DNA from: Bradyrhizobium mercantei
GTDB lineage: Bacteria; Pseudomonadota; Alphaproteobacteria; Rhizobiales; Xanthobacteraceae
Assembly (NCBI RefSeq): GCF_001982635.1
Contig: NZ_MKFI01000006.1
Span: forward strand, 231,113 to 295,112
Length of the DNA stretch: 64,000 nucleotides
Direction of reading: 5' to 3'
Within the stretch, counting starts at the first letter, position 1, and every line of letters starts with the position of its first letter. The notes under the pieces are model-generated. The model did no database searches. It was given only the letters and a program-made list of their open reading frames with translations, and had not been told where the DNA came from. A program made the translations under genes and the position numbers. Positions 7,593 through 16,329 of this stretch are shown here, in pieces.

Positions 7593-9288
7593 AGACGTAG
7601 GTCCCCGGTGCCTTGGCAAGGATCGGATAGCGGGCGCTGCCGGGCGAGGAAGGCGCGCTGATTTCCTCGCCCGAACGTGGCTGCAGCCAGTCGCGCCAGT
7701 CGAGCCACCAGCTGCCCTTGCGTTTCTCGGCCGAGGCCATGAACGCATCGGGCTTGTCCGCGGTCACCGGCCCGATCATGAAGGACGCCTTCGGATTGCT
7801 CGGCGGATTGAGCAGGGACTGCAAATGCCCGCTGTTCGACAGCACGAAGGTGGTGCCCTCGCCCATGATCTGGGCGGTCTTGTAGACCCCCTTCCACGGC
7901 GTGATGTGGTCGGTCACTCCGGCGACCACGTAGCTGTCGGCCTTGACCTTGCTCATGTCGATGGTCTTGTCGTTGAGCTTGAGCTTGCCGGCGTTGACGA
8001 ACGGGTTGGAGAAATAGAGATCGAGATAGTCGCCATGCAGCGCTGCCGGCAGGCGGGTCGTATCGGCGTTCCAGTACAGGATGTCGAAAGCCGGCGGCTG
8101 GTTGCCGAGCAGGTAGTTGTTGACCCAGTAATTCCAGATCAGGTCGTTGGGCCGCATCCAGGCGAACATCCGCGCCAGATCATGGCCATCGACGATGCCG
8201 CGCAGCTGTGACGACGCCTTGGCCGCACGCATGGTCTCGGGCGTCATCAGGCAGCCGAACGCGCTCTCCTCGGCTGAATTGGGATCGAGCAGGCAGACCG
8301 CCAGCACCAGGTTCTTGATCTTCTGCTCGGCGGCAGAGCCGAGCGTCGCGAAATAGGCCGTCGAGGTGATGCCGCCGGAGCAGGATCCCATCATCGAGAT
8401 GTCTTCGCTGCCGGAAATCTCGCGCGCCGCGTCGACTGCCTCGTCGAGCGCGGCGACATAGGTGTCGAGCCCCCAATCGCGGTGCGCCGCCGTCGGGTTG
8501 CGCCAGCTCACGGCGAAGACCTGGATGCCGCTTTCGAGCAGGAAGCGCACCATGCTCTTGTCCGGCGACAGATCCAGCGCATAGTACTTGTTGATCTGCG
8601 GCGGCGTGATCACGAGCGGCCGCTTCCGCACCGTCGGCGTCGTCGGCGTGTACTGGATCAATTCGAGCAGCTCGTTGCGGAAGATGACCGCGCCGGGGGT
8701 AGTCGCGAGGTTCTCGCCGACCTTGAAGGCGCTCATGTCGACCATCGACGGCATGCCGCGATTCTGCGTCAGATCGCCGATATAGTTCTTCAGGCCGCTC
8801 CACAGGCTCTGTCCGCCGGTATCGATGAACTTGCGGACCGCCGCCGGGTTGGTGATCATCGTATTGGTCGGCGCCACCGCATCGATCAGGATTTCGGTGA
8901 TCAGGTGCGCGCGCTGCTTGTCGATGTCGCTGAGGCTGGTCTTGTCGACCAGGCCGTTGACCGCCTCGCCCCAGGCCAGATAGGCCTTGAGCAGGCCGCT
9001 ATGCAGCGAGCTCTCCTTCCAGGTCGGATCGGCAAATCGCTTGTCGCCCGCCTTCGGCGCACGCTCCGACTTGCCGGCAGCGATGGAGCCGAGCTCGCTG
9101 ACGAACGACAGCCACTGTTCGGTTGCGACCTTCGGTTCGTTGATGACGGCCTTGAACAGGATGCCGGCGCCCTCGACCAGATCCTGGCCCTGGATGCCGA
9201 CCAGTGGATTGAGCGCCAGCGTGTTGCGCGATGCGGCCTCGGACATGTCAGAGGCCGGCGCATCCGGACTGCGATTTTCCGTACTCAT
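7585..9288 (-). CDS. phaC: Poly(3-hydroxyalkanoate) synthase (class I/II type)
   Basis: A 567-residue protein. The lipase-like box reads MMGSCSGG, with the catalytic cysteine at residue 303. PHA synthases use Cys where lipases use Ser. The Asp of GVTDHITPWKG and the His of SNSGHLQSLL complete the triad. The N-terminal domain before about residue 200 is the less conserved PhaC_N region. The length fits class I and class II synthases; the company of a depolymerase and a fatty-acid activation enzyme recalls class II (medium-chain) loci. It polymerises (R)-3-hydroxyacyl-CoA on cytoplasmic granules. Its ATG overlaps the MaoC stop and its end overlaps the depolymerase start, so the three genes are translationally coupled. 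Confidence 0.95.
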   Translation of the reverse strand: MSTENRSPDAPASDMSEAASRNTLALNPLVGIQGQDLVEGAGILFKAVINEPKVATEQWLSFVSELGSIAAGKSERAPKAGDKRFADPTWKESSLHSGLLKAYLAWGEAVNGLVDKTSLSDIDKQRAHLITEILIDAVAPTNTMITNPAAVRKFIDTGGQSLWSGLKNYIGDLTQNRGMPSMVDMSAFKVGENLATTPGAVIFRNELLELIQYTPTTPTVRKRPLVITPPQINKYYALDLSPDKSMVRFLLESGIQVFAVSWRNPTAAHRDWGLDTYVAALDEAVDAAREISGSEDISMMGSCSGGITSTAYFATLGSAAEQKIKNLVLAVCLLDPNSAEESAFGCLMTPETMRAAKASSQLRGIVDGHDLARMFAWMRPNDLIWNYWVNNYLLGNQPPAFDILYWNADTTRLPAALHGDYLDLYFSNPFVNAGKLKLNDKTIDMSKVKADSYVVAGVTDHITPWKGVYKTAQIMGEGTTFVLSNSGHLQSLLNPPSNPKASFMIGPVTADKPDAFMASAEKRKGSWWLDWRDWLQPRSGEEISAPSSPGSARYPILAKAPGTYVFD

Positions 9289-9761
9289 TGCCTTGCTCCC
9301 GCTGCGGGAATCAGAAGCGCCAGGGTCTCGGCGATCAGAGCGGGCTTCTCCGATCCTTCGACCTCGAGCGTATTCAGGGTTTTCATGACCACCTGTCCGC
9401 CGTCCCGCGGCTCGATGCCGGACAGCACGACACGCAGCCGCACCCGGGCGCCTGACGGCACCGGCGCCAGGAAGCGCACCTTGTCGACGCCGTAGTTCAG
9501 CCCGGCGGCGGCATCGCGCGGAATGATGCCGACCTCCATGGCGAGCGGCGCCACCATCGCGAGCGTCAGATAGCCATGCGCGATCGGACCGCGGAACGGG
9601 CTCTCGCGTTTAGCGCGTTCAACGTCGACATGAATCCATTGGTGATCGCCGGTACAGGCCGCGAAGGTGTCGATGCGCTGCTGATCGATCGTGACCCAGC
9701 CGGAAAGTCCGAGCTCCTTTCCGACGTGGTCGCCCAGCCCGGCAAGTGTGAGGTTGCTCAT
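9285..9761 (-). CDS. MaoC-family (R)-specific enoyl-CoA hydratase-like protein
   Basis: The start at 9761 follows a strong GAGGAGG site at 9770-9776; a longer in-frame start at 9806 is unlikely. The 158-residue hot-dog-fold protein contains the hydratase-2 motif region CTGDHQWIHVD followed by PFRGPIAHGYLTLAM, with the catalytic Asp and His. PhaJ enzymes of this family make (R)-3-hydroxyacyl-CoA from trans-2-enoyl-CoA. That is exactly the monomer needed by the synthase encoded next, with which this gene overlaps by four bases. Substrate chain length cannot be read from the sequence. Confidence 0.92.
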   Translation of the reverse strand: MSNLTLAGLGDHVGKELGLSGWVTIDQQRIDTFAACTGDHQWIHVDVERAKRESPFRGPIAHGYLTLAMVAPLAMEVGIIPRDAAAGLNYGVDKVRFLAPVPSGARVRLRVVLSGIEPRDGGQVVMKTLNTLEVEGSEKPALIAETLALLIPAAGARQ

Positions 9762-9802
9762 GATGTGGTCCTCCTCGATCCGTTCCTGGCCATACTCAAC
9801 GA

Positions 9803-11455
9803 TCACATGTCGCCGTACAGCTCGCGCAGCTCCTTCTTGTTGATCTTGCCGACGCTGGTCTTGGGGATGCTATCGACGAACAGGATCGTGCCGGGGATGC
9901 CGTATTTCGAGATGACGCCCTTGTCGGCGAACACCTTGAGATGGTCCTTGATCACGGCGTCGCTGACGCCGTCGGCACCGGAGGGCCTCTTGACCACGAG
10001 CGCGAGCGGCCGCTCGCCCCATTTCTCGTCCTTGACGCCGATCACCGCGGCCTCGGCCACCCCTGCACATTGCGAGATCAGATCCTCGATCTGCAGCGAC
10101 GAGACCCACTCGCCGCCGGTCTTGATCACGTCCTTGATCCGGTCGGTGATGTGGACGTGGCCGCCCGGACTGATCACCGCGATATCGCTGGTGTGCAGAT
10201 AGCCGCCGGCCCAGAGCTGCTCCGAGCCGTCGGGATTGTTGTAGTAGCCCTGGGTGAGCCAGGGCGCGCGAATCACGATCTCGCCCGCGGACTTGCCGTC
10301 ATGCGGCACGTCCTTCATGTCGGGATCGACGATGCGCAGGTCGACCAGCGGGCCGGCGATGCCGGCCCTGGTGCGGAATTCAACCTCGCCGTCGGGATCG
10401 CCGCTGAGATCCCTGGAGCTGACATGGGACACCGCAGCCAGCGGCCCGGTCTCGGACATGCCGTAGCCTGCAAAGATGTCGATGCCGGCTGCGAGCGCCT
10501 GCTTGGCCAGCGCCTTCGGCAGGGCCGAGCCGCCGATCACCATCTTGAGGCCATTGAGATCGACATTCGCCGCGGCCGCAGCGTTGAGCAGCATCTGCAG
10601 GATGGTGGGCACGCCGTGGGTGAAGGTGACGCCTTCGTTCTTGATCAGCTTGACCAGCATTCCCGGCTCGTAGCGGCCGGGATAGACCTGCTTGACGCCC
10701 GCCATCGTTGCCGACCACGGGAAGCCCCAGGCGTGAACGTGGAACATCGGCGTGATCGGCATGTAGACGTCGTCGCGCGAGAAGCGGCCTTGCGAACCCG
10801 CCATGCCGAACAGCGCGAGCCCGGCGAGCGAGTGCAGCACGAGCTGCCGGTGGCTGTAATAGACCCCCTTCGGCAATCCGGTCGTGCCGGTCGTGTAGAA
10901 GGTGGTGGCCTGGGTGTTCTCGTCGAAATCGGGAAAGTCGTAATCGGGCGACGCCGCCGCCAGCAGATTCTCATATTCGCCGATGAAGGACAGGCTGCCG
11001 GTCTGCGGTGCCGGCCGGTCCGACATCACGATCATCCGCTTCACATTCGGAAGCTGTCCCTTGATGCCTTCCAGCAATCCGACGAACTCGTCGTTGACGA
11101 GCAGCGTCGACGCGCCGGCGTGGTTGATCGTGTAGGCGATCTGCTCCGGCGACAGGCGCACATTCACCGTCTGCAGCACCGCCGCCATCATCGGGATCGC
11201 GAAGAACGCTTCCAGAAAGCGGTGGCTGTCCCATTCGAGCACGCCGACGGTGTCGCCGGGCTCGACGCCGGCCTTGCTCAGCGCCGAGGCGAGGCGGCCG
11301 ATCCGCTCCCTGGTCTGCCGGTAGGTGAAGCGCTTGAGATCGCGATAAACGATCTCCTGGTCCGGCGCCTGCACGCGCGGCGTGTGCCAGAGCTGCTTGA
11401 AGATGAGCGGATATTGATATGCGGATTGGGCAGTCTGAATCAGCCTTCCAACCAT
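9803..11455 (-). CDS. AMP-forming acyl-CoA synthetase (AlkK-like fatty-acid CoA ligase)
   Basis: The start ATG at 11455 is preceded by GGGAGG; the frame extends to 11566, but that part is intergenic in character. The 550-residue ligase has the P-loop YTTGTTGLPKG, the FAGYGMSETGP region, a DRIKDVIKTGGEWVS hinge and the C-terminal lysine motif PKTSVGKINKKEL. These identify the ANL superfamily; overall it resembles the medium-chain ligase AlkK and the related enzymes often labelled methylthiopropionyl-CoA ligase. It is the first gene of the PHA operon and would activate free fatty acids to acyl-CoA. The divergent AraC regulator at 11828 is the likely control. Confidence 0.92.
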   Translation of the reverse strand: MVGRLIQTAQSAYQYPLIFKQLWHTPRVQAPDQEIVYRDLKRFTYRQTRERIGRLASALSKAGVEPGDTVGVLEWDSHRFLEAFFAIPMMAAVLQTVNVRLSPEQIAYTINHAGASTLLVNDEFVGLLEGIKGQLPNVKRMIVMSDRPAPQTGSLSFIGEYENLLAAASPDYDFPDFDENTQATTFYTTGTTGLPKGVYYSHRQLVLHSLAGLALFGMAGSQGRFSRDDVYMPITPMFHVHAWGFPWSATMAGVKQVYPGRYEPGMLVKLIKNEGVTFTHGVPTILQMLLNAAAAANVDLNGLKMVIGGSALPKALAKQALAAGIDIFAGYGMSETGPLAAVSHVSSRDLSGDPDGEVEFRTRAGIAGPLVDLRIVDPDMKDVPHDGKSAGEIVIRAPWLTQGYYNNPDGSEQLWAGGYLHTSDIAVISPGGHVHITDRIKDVIKTGGEWVSSLQIEDLISQCAGVAEAAVIGVKDEKWGERPLALVVKRPSGADGVSDAVIKDHLKVFADKGVISKYGIPGTILFVDSIPKTSVGKINKKELRELYGDM

Positions 11456-11827
11456 GAAAGCCTCCCTCGACCTGGCATGTCCTCCGACGCTGCAACGTCC
11501 GCATTCTTGAGCGAGCGGATCGCGCGGTGTGCCGTCTTGCGTCACAACGGTCCGACCGTGTGACATTATGCCTAAGCGTCGCGTGGCGCCCGAGTTTTGT
11601 GAAGGTCCGAAACGGACATCGACCGGGTCAGAACCGGACAGACGGCTCTCATCGACGGCAGCGGCGCGCAGCGAAAGGATATCCCTCTTGCCGTCTTCAG
11701 CGTTGCTTCGCCGCCTTCATTTGCTGCTGCGCACCATGGATGACCCACTGACAAACCCATTGATTGGACTTGGGTTGTGGCGCGAACCGGCTATGTTCCA
11801 GGAAGCTGGTGACTGCTTCCGGACCGA
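11456..11827. promoter_or_regulatory. Divergent intergenic region, PHA operon / AraC regulator
   Basis: These 372 bases lie between divergent start codons and contain no convincing gene; open frames here are Arg/Ser-rich with no ribosome sites. The region must carry the promoters for the acyl-CoA ligase operon and the AraC gene. A partial direct repetition of the type AACCGGACA / AACGGACA occurs around 11608-11643. I could not define a -35/-10 pair or an AraC operator. Confidence 0.4.
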
Positions 11828-12916
11828 ATGAAAGGCTGGTTCACTTTGCAACCAACCACGCGACTGAAGAAGCCTGCGGGCTCCCGCACCGACATCCTGA
11901 CCGTCGGCACCAGCGACAAGGTCTATGAGACGACCAAGCTCGGCGCCGTCTTCGACATGCTGGCCGGCGCCGGCGTCGCGGCCGACGCCATCCTGCGCGA
12001 CACCAACATTCCGCTGGCCGACATCCATTCACCGCAGGCGCGGATTTCGCTGACGCAGCTGCTGACGGTCTGTCAAAACGCGGTGCGGCTGTCGACCGAC
12101 CGTCACCTGCCCTACCGGATCGGCGCATCGATCCACGTCTCGACATACGGAATGTACGGCTATGCGCTGCTGTGCTGCCCGGACTTTCGCAAGGCGATGG
12201 AATTTGCGATGCGCTACCACGCGCTCGCGGCGCCGCTGGCGGCGATCGAGTTCAGCGAGGACAAGGGCCATGCGCGATGGACCATCGAGCCCAATCTGCA
12301 CGCGCTCGCCGGCTCCGCGCTCTATCGATTCGTCGCCGAGATGCAGATCGGCATCCACATCTCGCTGATGCGCGACGTCATGGGGCCGAATTTCACCCCG
12401 TTCGAGATCACGCTCGCTTATCCGCAAGCCTCCGACTTCGAACTTCCGCTCGATCCTGTCGGATGCCCGGTGCGCTACGGCCAGCGGGCCAACCAGATCG
12501 TGTTCAAGGCACAATGGCTCGACCGCAGCGCGGATCTCGGCAACAAGACGACCTATCCGACCATCGTGGCGCGCTGCGACGATCTGCTCGGGGACCTGAA
12601 ATTGCGCACCGGCGTTGCCGGAAAAATCCGCGGCATCCTGCTGCGCGACATCGCAAATCCTCCGACATTCGAGGCCATCGCGAAGCTGCTCGGCGTCAAC
12701 GACCGGTCGTTGCGGCGCCAGCTTCGCCAGCAGGGCTTTTCCTTTCGCGGTCTGCATGACGAGCTACGGACCCAGATTGCGCTGAAATATCTCCGCAACA
12801 CGACGCTCGCCAATGACGACATCGCGTTGGCGCTCGGCTTCAGCGACGCGGCGAACTTCAGGCGCGCGTTCCACCGCTGGACGAACAAGGCGCCGAGCGA
12901 CATCCGCGGCGAATGA
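11828..12916 (+). CDS. AraC-family regulator (arabinose-binding-domain subgroup)
   Basis: A 362-residue protein. Residues about 35-230 form the N-terminal ligand-binding domain of the OruR/ArgR/FeaR-like AraC group. Residues about 265-360 form the paired helix-turn-helix, with FEAIAKLLGVNDRSLRRQLRQ and DDIALALGFSDAANFRRAFHRW, the second being the standard AraC signature. The gene diverges from the PHA operon, and proteins of this subgroup often sense fatty acids or organic acids. Control of the ligase-phaC operon is therefore a reasonable inference. The start could also be a little downstream, near the MLAGAG segment at residue 45, but 11828 gives the usual length. Confidence 0.92.
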   Translation: MKGWFTLQPTTRLKKPAGSRTDILTVGTSDKVYETTKLGAVFDMLAGAGVAADAILRDTNIPLADIHSPQARISLTQLLTVCQNAVRLSTDRHLPYRIGASIHVSTYGMYGYALLCCPDFRKAMEFAMRYHALAAPLAAIEFSEDKGHARWTIEPNLHALAGSALYRFVAEMQIGIHISLMRDVMGPNFTPFEITLAYPQASDFELPLDPVGCPVRYGQRANQIVFKAQWLDRSADLGNKTTYPTIVARCDDLLGDLKLRTGVAGKIRGILLRDIANPPTFEAIAKLLGVNDRSLRRQLRQQGFSFRGLHDELRTQIALKYLRNTTLANDDIALALGFSDAANFRRAFHRWTNKAPSDIRGE

Positions 12917-12980
12917 TTGCACGCCGCGTGCACCCGCCGCCTCGCTTGCGCGAGCGCCGGGGATCAGAACCGAAAACGTA

Positions 12981-13172
12981 CTAGTAGGCGTAGGACGGCT
13001 TGCCCGGCTGCACCGTCAGCCGGAAGGCAACGTCGGTCGACCCGTCCATCAGCTCGATGGTGTGGCCGCACACCAGGCAGCGAAACTCGCCCGCGACGCC
13101 GCCCTTCGACGTCAATTCGATCCGGCGATAGCCGGCCTGGCAATGGGGGCATGTCACGTCAGATTTTCGCAT
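12981..13172 (-). CDS. Small two-CxxC zinc-ribbon-like protein
   Basis: A 63-residue protein with CPHC at residues 8-11 and CLVCG at about 32-36. The cysteine spacing fits a zinc ribbon. The rest has no helical coiled coil or signal. It stands alone between the convergent AraC gene and a secreted protein gene on its own strand. Small proteins of this kind are common in Bradyrhizobium genomes, but I know no function. The paired cysteines and coherent composition make it more likely real than a random frame. Confidence 0.65.
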   Translation of the reverse strand: MRKSDVTCPHCQAGYRRIELTSKGGVAGEFRCLVCGHTIELMDGSTDVAFRLTVQPGKPSYAY

Positions 13173-13274
13173 CGAATCAGCAAGCCGTTGCTCTGTGTAT
13201 TTTCCACATGCCCGTCGTCAGAAATGTGACGGCGTCACGATCTCTGAGAGACAGGGCATTGGGTCGCGCGATCG

Positions 13275-13700
13275 TTATCGATGACTGTAAACCGGCGCCG
13301 GCGGGCGATACGGAAACGCCGAGACCCCGAAGTTGCGGCCATATTGCTGCTGCACCGCCGGGACGTTGACCACGCCGACCTTGAGATCCTGTGACTTCGC
13401 GTCGATCGGCGGCGTGTTGGTCACGGGCGGATTGACCTGATCGACCTGCTTCTTCAGCCGCTCGTTGATGCAGCCGAGCGAGGCCGCATCGCCGCAGCGC
13501 TCGGCAGGCGCGTTGCCGCTACCTCTTGCCGCAGCCCGGCCGGCGCCGCCACTGGTGTCGCGGTTGAGATTGACGGTCGGCGGCGGTGCACCGACGACAA
13601 TTTCCGGCAGCGGCGTGTGCTGCTGCGGCGCCTGCGTCTGTGCTTGCGCCTGCGTCGCCGACAATCCGGCGACGGCGATCGCCAACATCAATGCTTTCAT
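13275..13700 (-). CDS. Hypothetical secreted protein
   Basis: The start at 13700 begins MKALMLAIAVAGLSATQAQAQ, a clear signal peptide; GGAGCAGC lies just upstream. The longer frame to 13763 is unlikely. The mature 120 residues are rich in Gln, Pro, Asn and Val, contain a Cys pair (RCGDAASLGC), and end in a Pro/Tyr-rich stretch VSAFPYRPPAPVY. No domain was recognised. It lies 96 bases after the lytic transglycosylase gene on the same strand and could be part of the same transcript. It is probably a small periplasmic protein. Confidence 0.75.
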   Translation of the reverse strand: MKALMLAIAVAGLSATQAQAQTQAPQQHTPLPEIVVGAPPPTVNLNRDTSGGAGRAAARGSGNAPAERCGDAASLGCINERLKKQVDQVNPPVTNTPPIDAKSQDLKVGVVNVPAVQQQYGRNFGVSAFPYRPPAPVYSHR

Positions 13701-13796
13701 CGGTGCTGCTCCTTGCAGAACCAGAACTGTTTGAAACGATAGGAAGCCAAGGGAGAATATCAAGACAACGAGATCGGTTGCGATCGCGTGGCCCGG

Positions 13797-14708
13797 CTAT
13801 TTCCCTCCCCTCGCCTGGATCACGAGCGCGTTCAGCCGCGTGTTGAGCGCAACGAGATCGACGCGTCCGATGCGCCCGCCGCCACCGAGGCACTTGCGGC
13901 CACATCCGCTACCGCCGCCACCGCCGCCGCTCCGTCCGGGTTCGCCGAAGGTCGCGACCGGCACGGTCCCCGTCACCCGGAAGCCGCGCGCGAACAAGCG
14001 GGCGCGCACCGCCACGCAATAATTCACCGACAGATAGGAGAAGCGGGTCTCGCCGTGCCCCGCGCGGTACTTCATGACCGCGGTGCAGAGATCGCCACCG
14101 GCAAGACGCCAGGCCCGCGCAAGGTACCTGACACCGAGGTGAATGTTGATTTCGGGAATCGCAAGCTCGGCAAGCGAACCGGAAAAGCCGAGCATGCGCG
14201 CGGTCGAGGGCAACAGCTGCATCAGCCCGATTTCGCCGACGCCGCCGATCACATCGGGATTGTAGCCGCTTTCCACGCCCATCACGGCCTCGGCGATCTC
14301 GGGTGCGAGCCCGGTTCCGGCCGCCTCCTTCTCGATCAGCGCGCGATAGCGCATGCGCGCATCCGAAACCGCGGGCTGCCCTGCCGGAAGCGGCGGCAGG
14401 CTTTTCCCGCCGGCGTCCTTCGTCGCGTCCTTGACTGCATCTTTGGCCGGCGCGGCCGGTTTCGTTGTCGCTTCCGCCGGCGGCTTTGCCGCGGCATCGG
14501 CGGCAGGTTCGGCCTGGTCGACCGCGGCAAAGCGCGTACTGAATGACGATGCCGGCGTCGCTTCCTCGGCGTGCGCGGACTGCGCGAGGCCAAGCGCGAG
14601 CGCGAGACCAGCAGCCGCGATGGTACCGTTCCGGCGACGAACAGGATCGAGCTGCTTCCGCCATCGGCTGAAGCAGCTCGCCTTCATCGTGGAAGCAGCG
14701 TCATTCAT
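13797..14708 (-). CDS. Lytic transglycosylase (SLT domain) with glycine-rich insert
   Basis: A 303-residue exported protein. It has an N-terminal hydrophobic segment (about 28-47) and an Ala/Pro/Lys-rich linker. An SLT goose-lysozyme-type domain follows at about 120-235, with the catalytic Glu in MGVESGYNPDV (Glu146), then GEIGLMQLLPSTA and AVMKYRAGHGE. It cleaves peptidoglycan in the periplasm. The C-terminus is odd: a run of glycines, a Cys-containing GCGRKCLGGGG stretch, then a short helix. It is the last gene of the TpsB-ExbB-TonB operon, 15 bases after the YbjN-like gene. That suggests local wall opening for envelope assembly. Confidence 0.9.
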   Translation of the reverse strand: MNDAASTMKASCFSRWRKQLDPVRRRNGTIAAAGLALALGLAQSAHAEEATPASSFSTRFAAVDQAEPAADAAAKPPAEATTKPAAPAKDAVKDATKDAGGKSLPPLPAGQPAVSDARMRYRALIEKEAAGTGLAPEIAEAVMGVESGYNPDVIGGVGEIGLMQLLPSTARMLGFSGSLAELAIPEINIHLGVRYLARAWRLAGGDLCTAVMKYRAGHGETRFSYLSVNYCVAVRARLFARGFRVTGTVPVATFGEPGRSGGGGGGSGCGRKCLGGGGRIGRVDLVALNTRLNALVIQARGGK

Positions 14709-14723
14709 CGGTTGCTTGCGGAC

Positions 14724-15257
14724 TTACTGGATGGTGGGAACGGCCTCAGCTTCCGCGGTGCGCTCATGCGCCGGCTGCTGCGCGGGGGCACCAGGTTGCG
14801 GCGCCGCGGCAGCCGCGCCGTTGCGGGCGGCGAGTTTCGGCAACTCCTCGCGCAGATAGGCGATCAGCTCCTGCACCAGCCGGTCCCAGATCTCGATCTG
14901 CGCGCGGACGAAGTTCGGCGCCACGCCGCCGGCGACGGAGACGTCGAGGCAGAACACCAGGAACGGATGGCTGAGCTGCAGCCGCCCGAACCGCCGCGTC
15001 GCGTTCCAGCGATTGACGAGGTCGAGCGGCAGCTCGCCCTGTACCTGGAGTGTGGTGACCAGCGTGGCGTCGACAAAGCCCTGCTCGTCGCCGACCAATT
15101 GGTTGCCGGGCCGGATCTCGAAGCCCAGCCCCGCCGTCGCCGAACGCAGATAGGGCGTGTTGGCGACCGGATCGGTCAGCGTTTCGACGCGATAGCCGAC
15201 GCTCTGGAAGCTGTCGCGCAATCCTTCGACGGTGAGCCTGGTGATGGTCTCGGACAT
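14724..15257 (-). CDS. YbjN-domain protein
   Basis: The start at 15257 (MSETITRLTVEGLRD) is preferred over 15308 because it leaves a 13-base gap after the foldase gene and begins at the conserved part. The 177-residue protein fits the YbjN / type III-chaperone-like fold: two alpha/beta halves and an acidic pattern near FLVFCLDVSVAGG, with a final helix FVRAQIEIWDRLVQELIAYL. The tail is Ala/Pro/Gln-rich. It has no signal peptide, so it should be cytoplasmic. YbjN proteins are linked to stress and envelope phenotypes, but their biochemical role is unclear. It is part of the ten-gene envelope operon. Confidence 0.72.
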   Translation of the reverse strand: MSETITRLTVEGLRDSFQSVGYRVETLTDPVANTPYLRSATAGLGFEIRPGNQLVGDEQGFVDATLVTTLQVQGELPLDLVNRWNATRRFGRLQLSHPFLVFCLDVSVAGGVAPNFVRAQIEIWDRLVQELIAYLREELPKLAARNGAAAAAPQPGAPAQQPAHERTAEAEAVPTIQ

Positions 15258-15270
15258 TCTGGTCTCCGTG

Positions 15271-16329
15271 TTATTTCTTCGATGCGTCGAGCAGGCTCGA
15301 CAGCGCAAGCTCGTTGAGGACGGGCGGATGCTGTTTCAGCAGCTCGGCGAGATAGGCCCGCCGCATCATCGTCGACCGCTCGGAGCGGATCTGCAGCACC
15401 AGCTGGTCGCGCACTTCCGGCAAGGTGCGGGTGTAGGACGCCTTGGTGTCGATCAGCTTGATGATGTGCCAGCCGTCGTCGAGCTTGATCGGCTCGGACA
15501 CGCTGTTCTTGGCGAGCCCCATCACCTGGCTGCGGATCTCCGGGCGGATCTGGGTCTCCGCGACCCATCCGAGGTCGCCGGCGTCCTTGGCCGCGTTGTT
15601 GTCGCCGCGCGCGATCGCCGCGAAGTCCGCACCCGGCGCCTTCAGCTTGCGCTGCACATCGTCGAGCTCCTGCTTCGCCTTGTCCTCGGCGGCCTTGTCG
15701 CCGTCCTTCGGAGCAGCGATGAAGATCTGCGAGAGCTGGAACTGGCGCGGCATCAGGAATGCGGCGCGATTGGCCTCATAGACCTTCTGCAGATCGTCTT
15801 CGCTCGGGAAGTTCGCCGGCGGCGTCGACACCGATTGCAGATAGAGCTCGACGACCGCGCCCTCGCGGGCCCGCTCGAGCTGTGCGGCGACGCTGGGTTG
15901 CTGATCCCATTTCTTCGCCACCGCCTCCTGCAGCACGAGACGATTGGCCAGCAGCAGCCGGACCGCCTGGCTGAGCATGGCCGGATCCTTGGCGAGCGCA
16001 GCTTGCTCGCGCGGGGCAAGTGCCGCAACATAGCTGCGGAGATCGTCGGCCGAGACATTGGTGTCGCCGACCCGCGCGATGACATTCTCGGGAGCCGCGG
16101 CAGGCTTCGGCGCGGCCGCGACCGGAGCCGGCGCGGGCGTGGCGGCGGCTTGCGCCTGCGCGGCGGGCTGTGGCTGCGGCTTCCTGACCGGCGCCTGCAC
16201 CGCGCGTGGTGCGGGAGCCTGTGTCTGGCCCTGCGCCTGCGCCGACGCATCGAGCGGCACCACGAACGCCGCGACCGCGGCGGCGAGACCGATCGAGCGA
16301 AGCGGCTTCACGAGTGTGGCGGTCGTCAT
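15271..16329 (-). CDS. Periplasmic parvulin-type peptidyl-prolyl isomerase
   Basis: A 352-residue protein with a signal peptide (about 1-30, ending DASAQA). An Ala/Pro/Gln-rich linker follows, then an N-terminal SurA/PrsA-like helical part (about 85-180). The parvulin domain at about 185-300 contains RQFQLSQIFIAA, DLGWVAETQIRPEIR and DDGWHIIKLID. This is the architecture of periplasmic foldases that help outer-membrane proteins. It is encoded next to a large porin and a TpsB transporter, so beta-barrel folding is the likely job. Its ATG overlaps the stop of the upstream coiled-coil gene (ATGA). Confidence 0.92.
   Translation of the reverse strand: MTTATLVKPLRSIGLAAAVAAFVVPLDASAQAQGQTQAPAPRAVQAPVRKPQPQPAAQAQAAATPAPAPVAAAPKPAAAPENVIARVGDTNVSADDLRSYVAALAPREQAALAKDPAMLSQAVRLLLANRLVLQEAVAKKWDQQPSVAAQLERAREGAVVELYLQSVSTPPANFPSEDDLQKVYEANRAAFLMPRQFQLSQIFIAAPKDGDKAAEDKAKQELDDVQRKLKAPGADFAAIARGDNNAAKDAGDLGWVAETQIRPEIRSQVMGLAKNSVSEPIKLDDGWHIIKLIDTKASYTRTLPEVRDQLVLQIRSERSTMMRRAYLAELLKQHPPVLNELALSSLLDASKK

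Noticed and set aside
7593..7748. Upstream extension of the depolymerase-like hydrolase to ATG at 7748
   Set aside because: The added 52 residues are Arg/Pro/Ala-rich and lie wholly within phaC; the family begins near residue 53.
9941..11563. 540-residue open frame opposite the acyl-CoA ligase gene
   Set aside because: It is the antisense shadow of a well-conserved ligase, is rich in Arg/His/Asp/Gly from GC codon bias, and shows no domain.
11529..11831. Short plus-strand frames between the ligase and AraC genes
   Set aside because: No ribosome site, no domain, and Ser/Arg/Cys-rich content; treated as intergenic.
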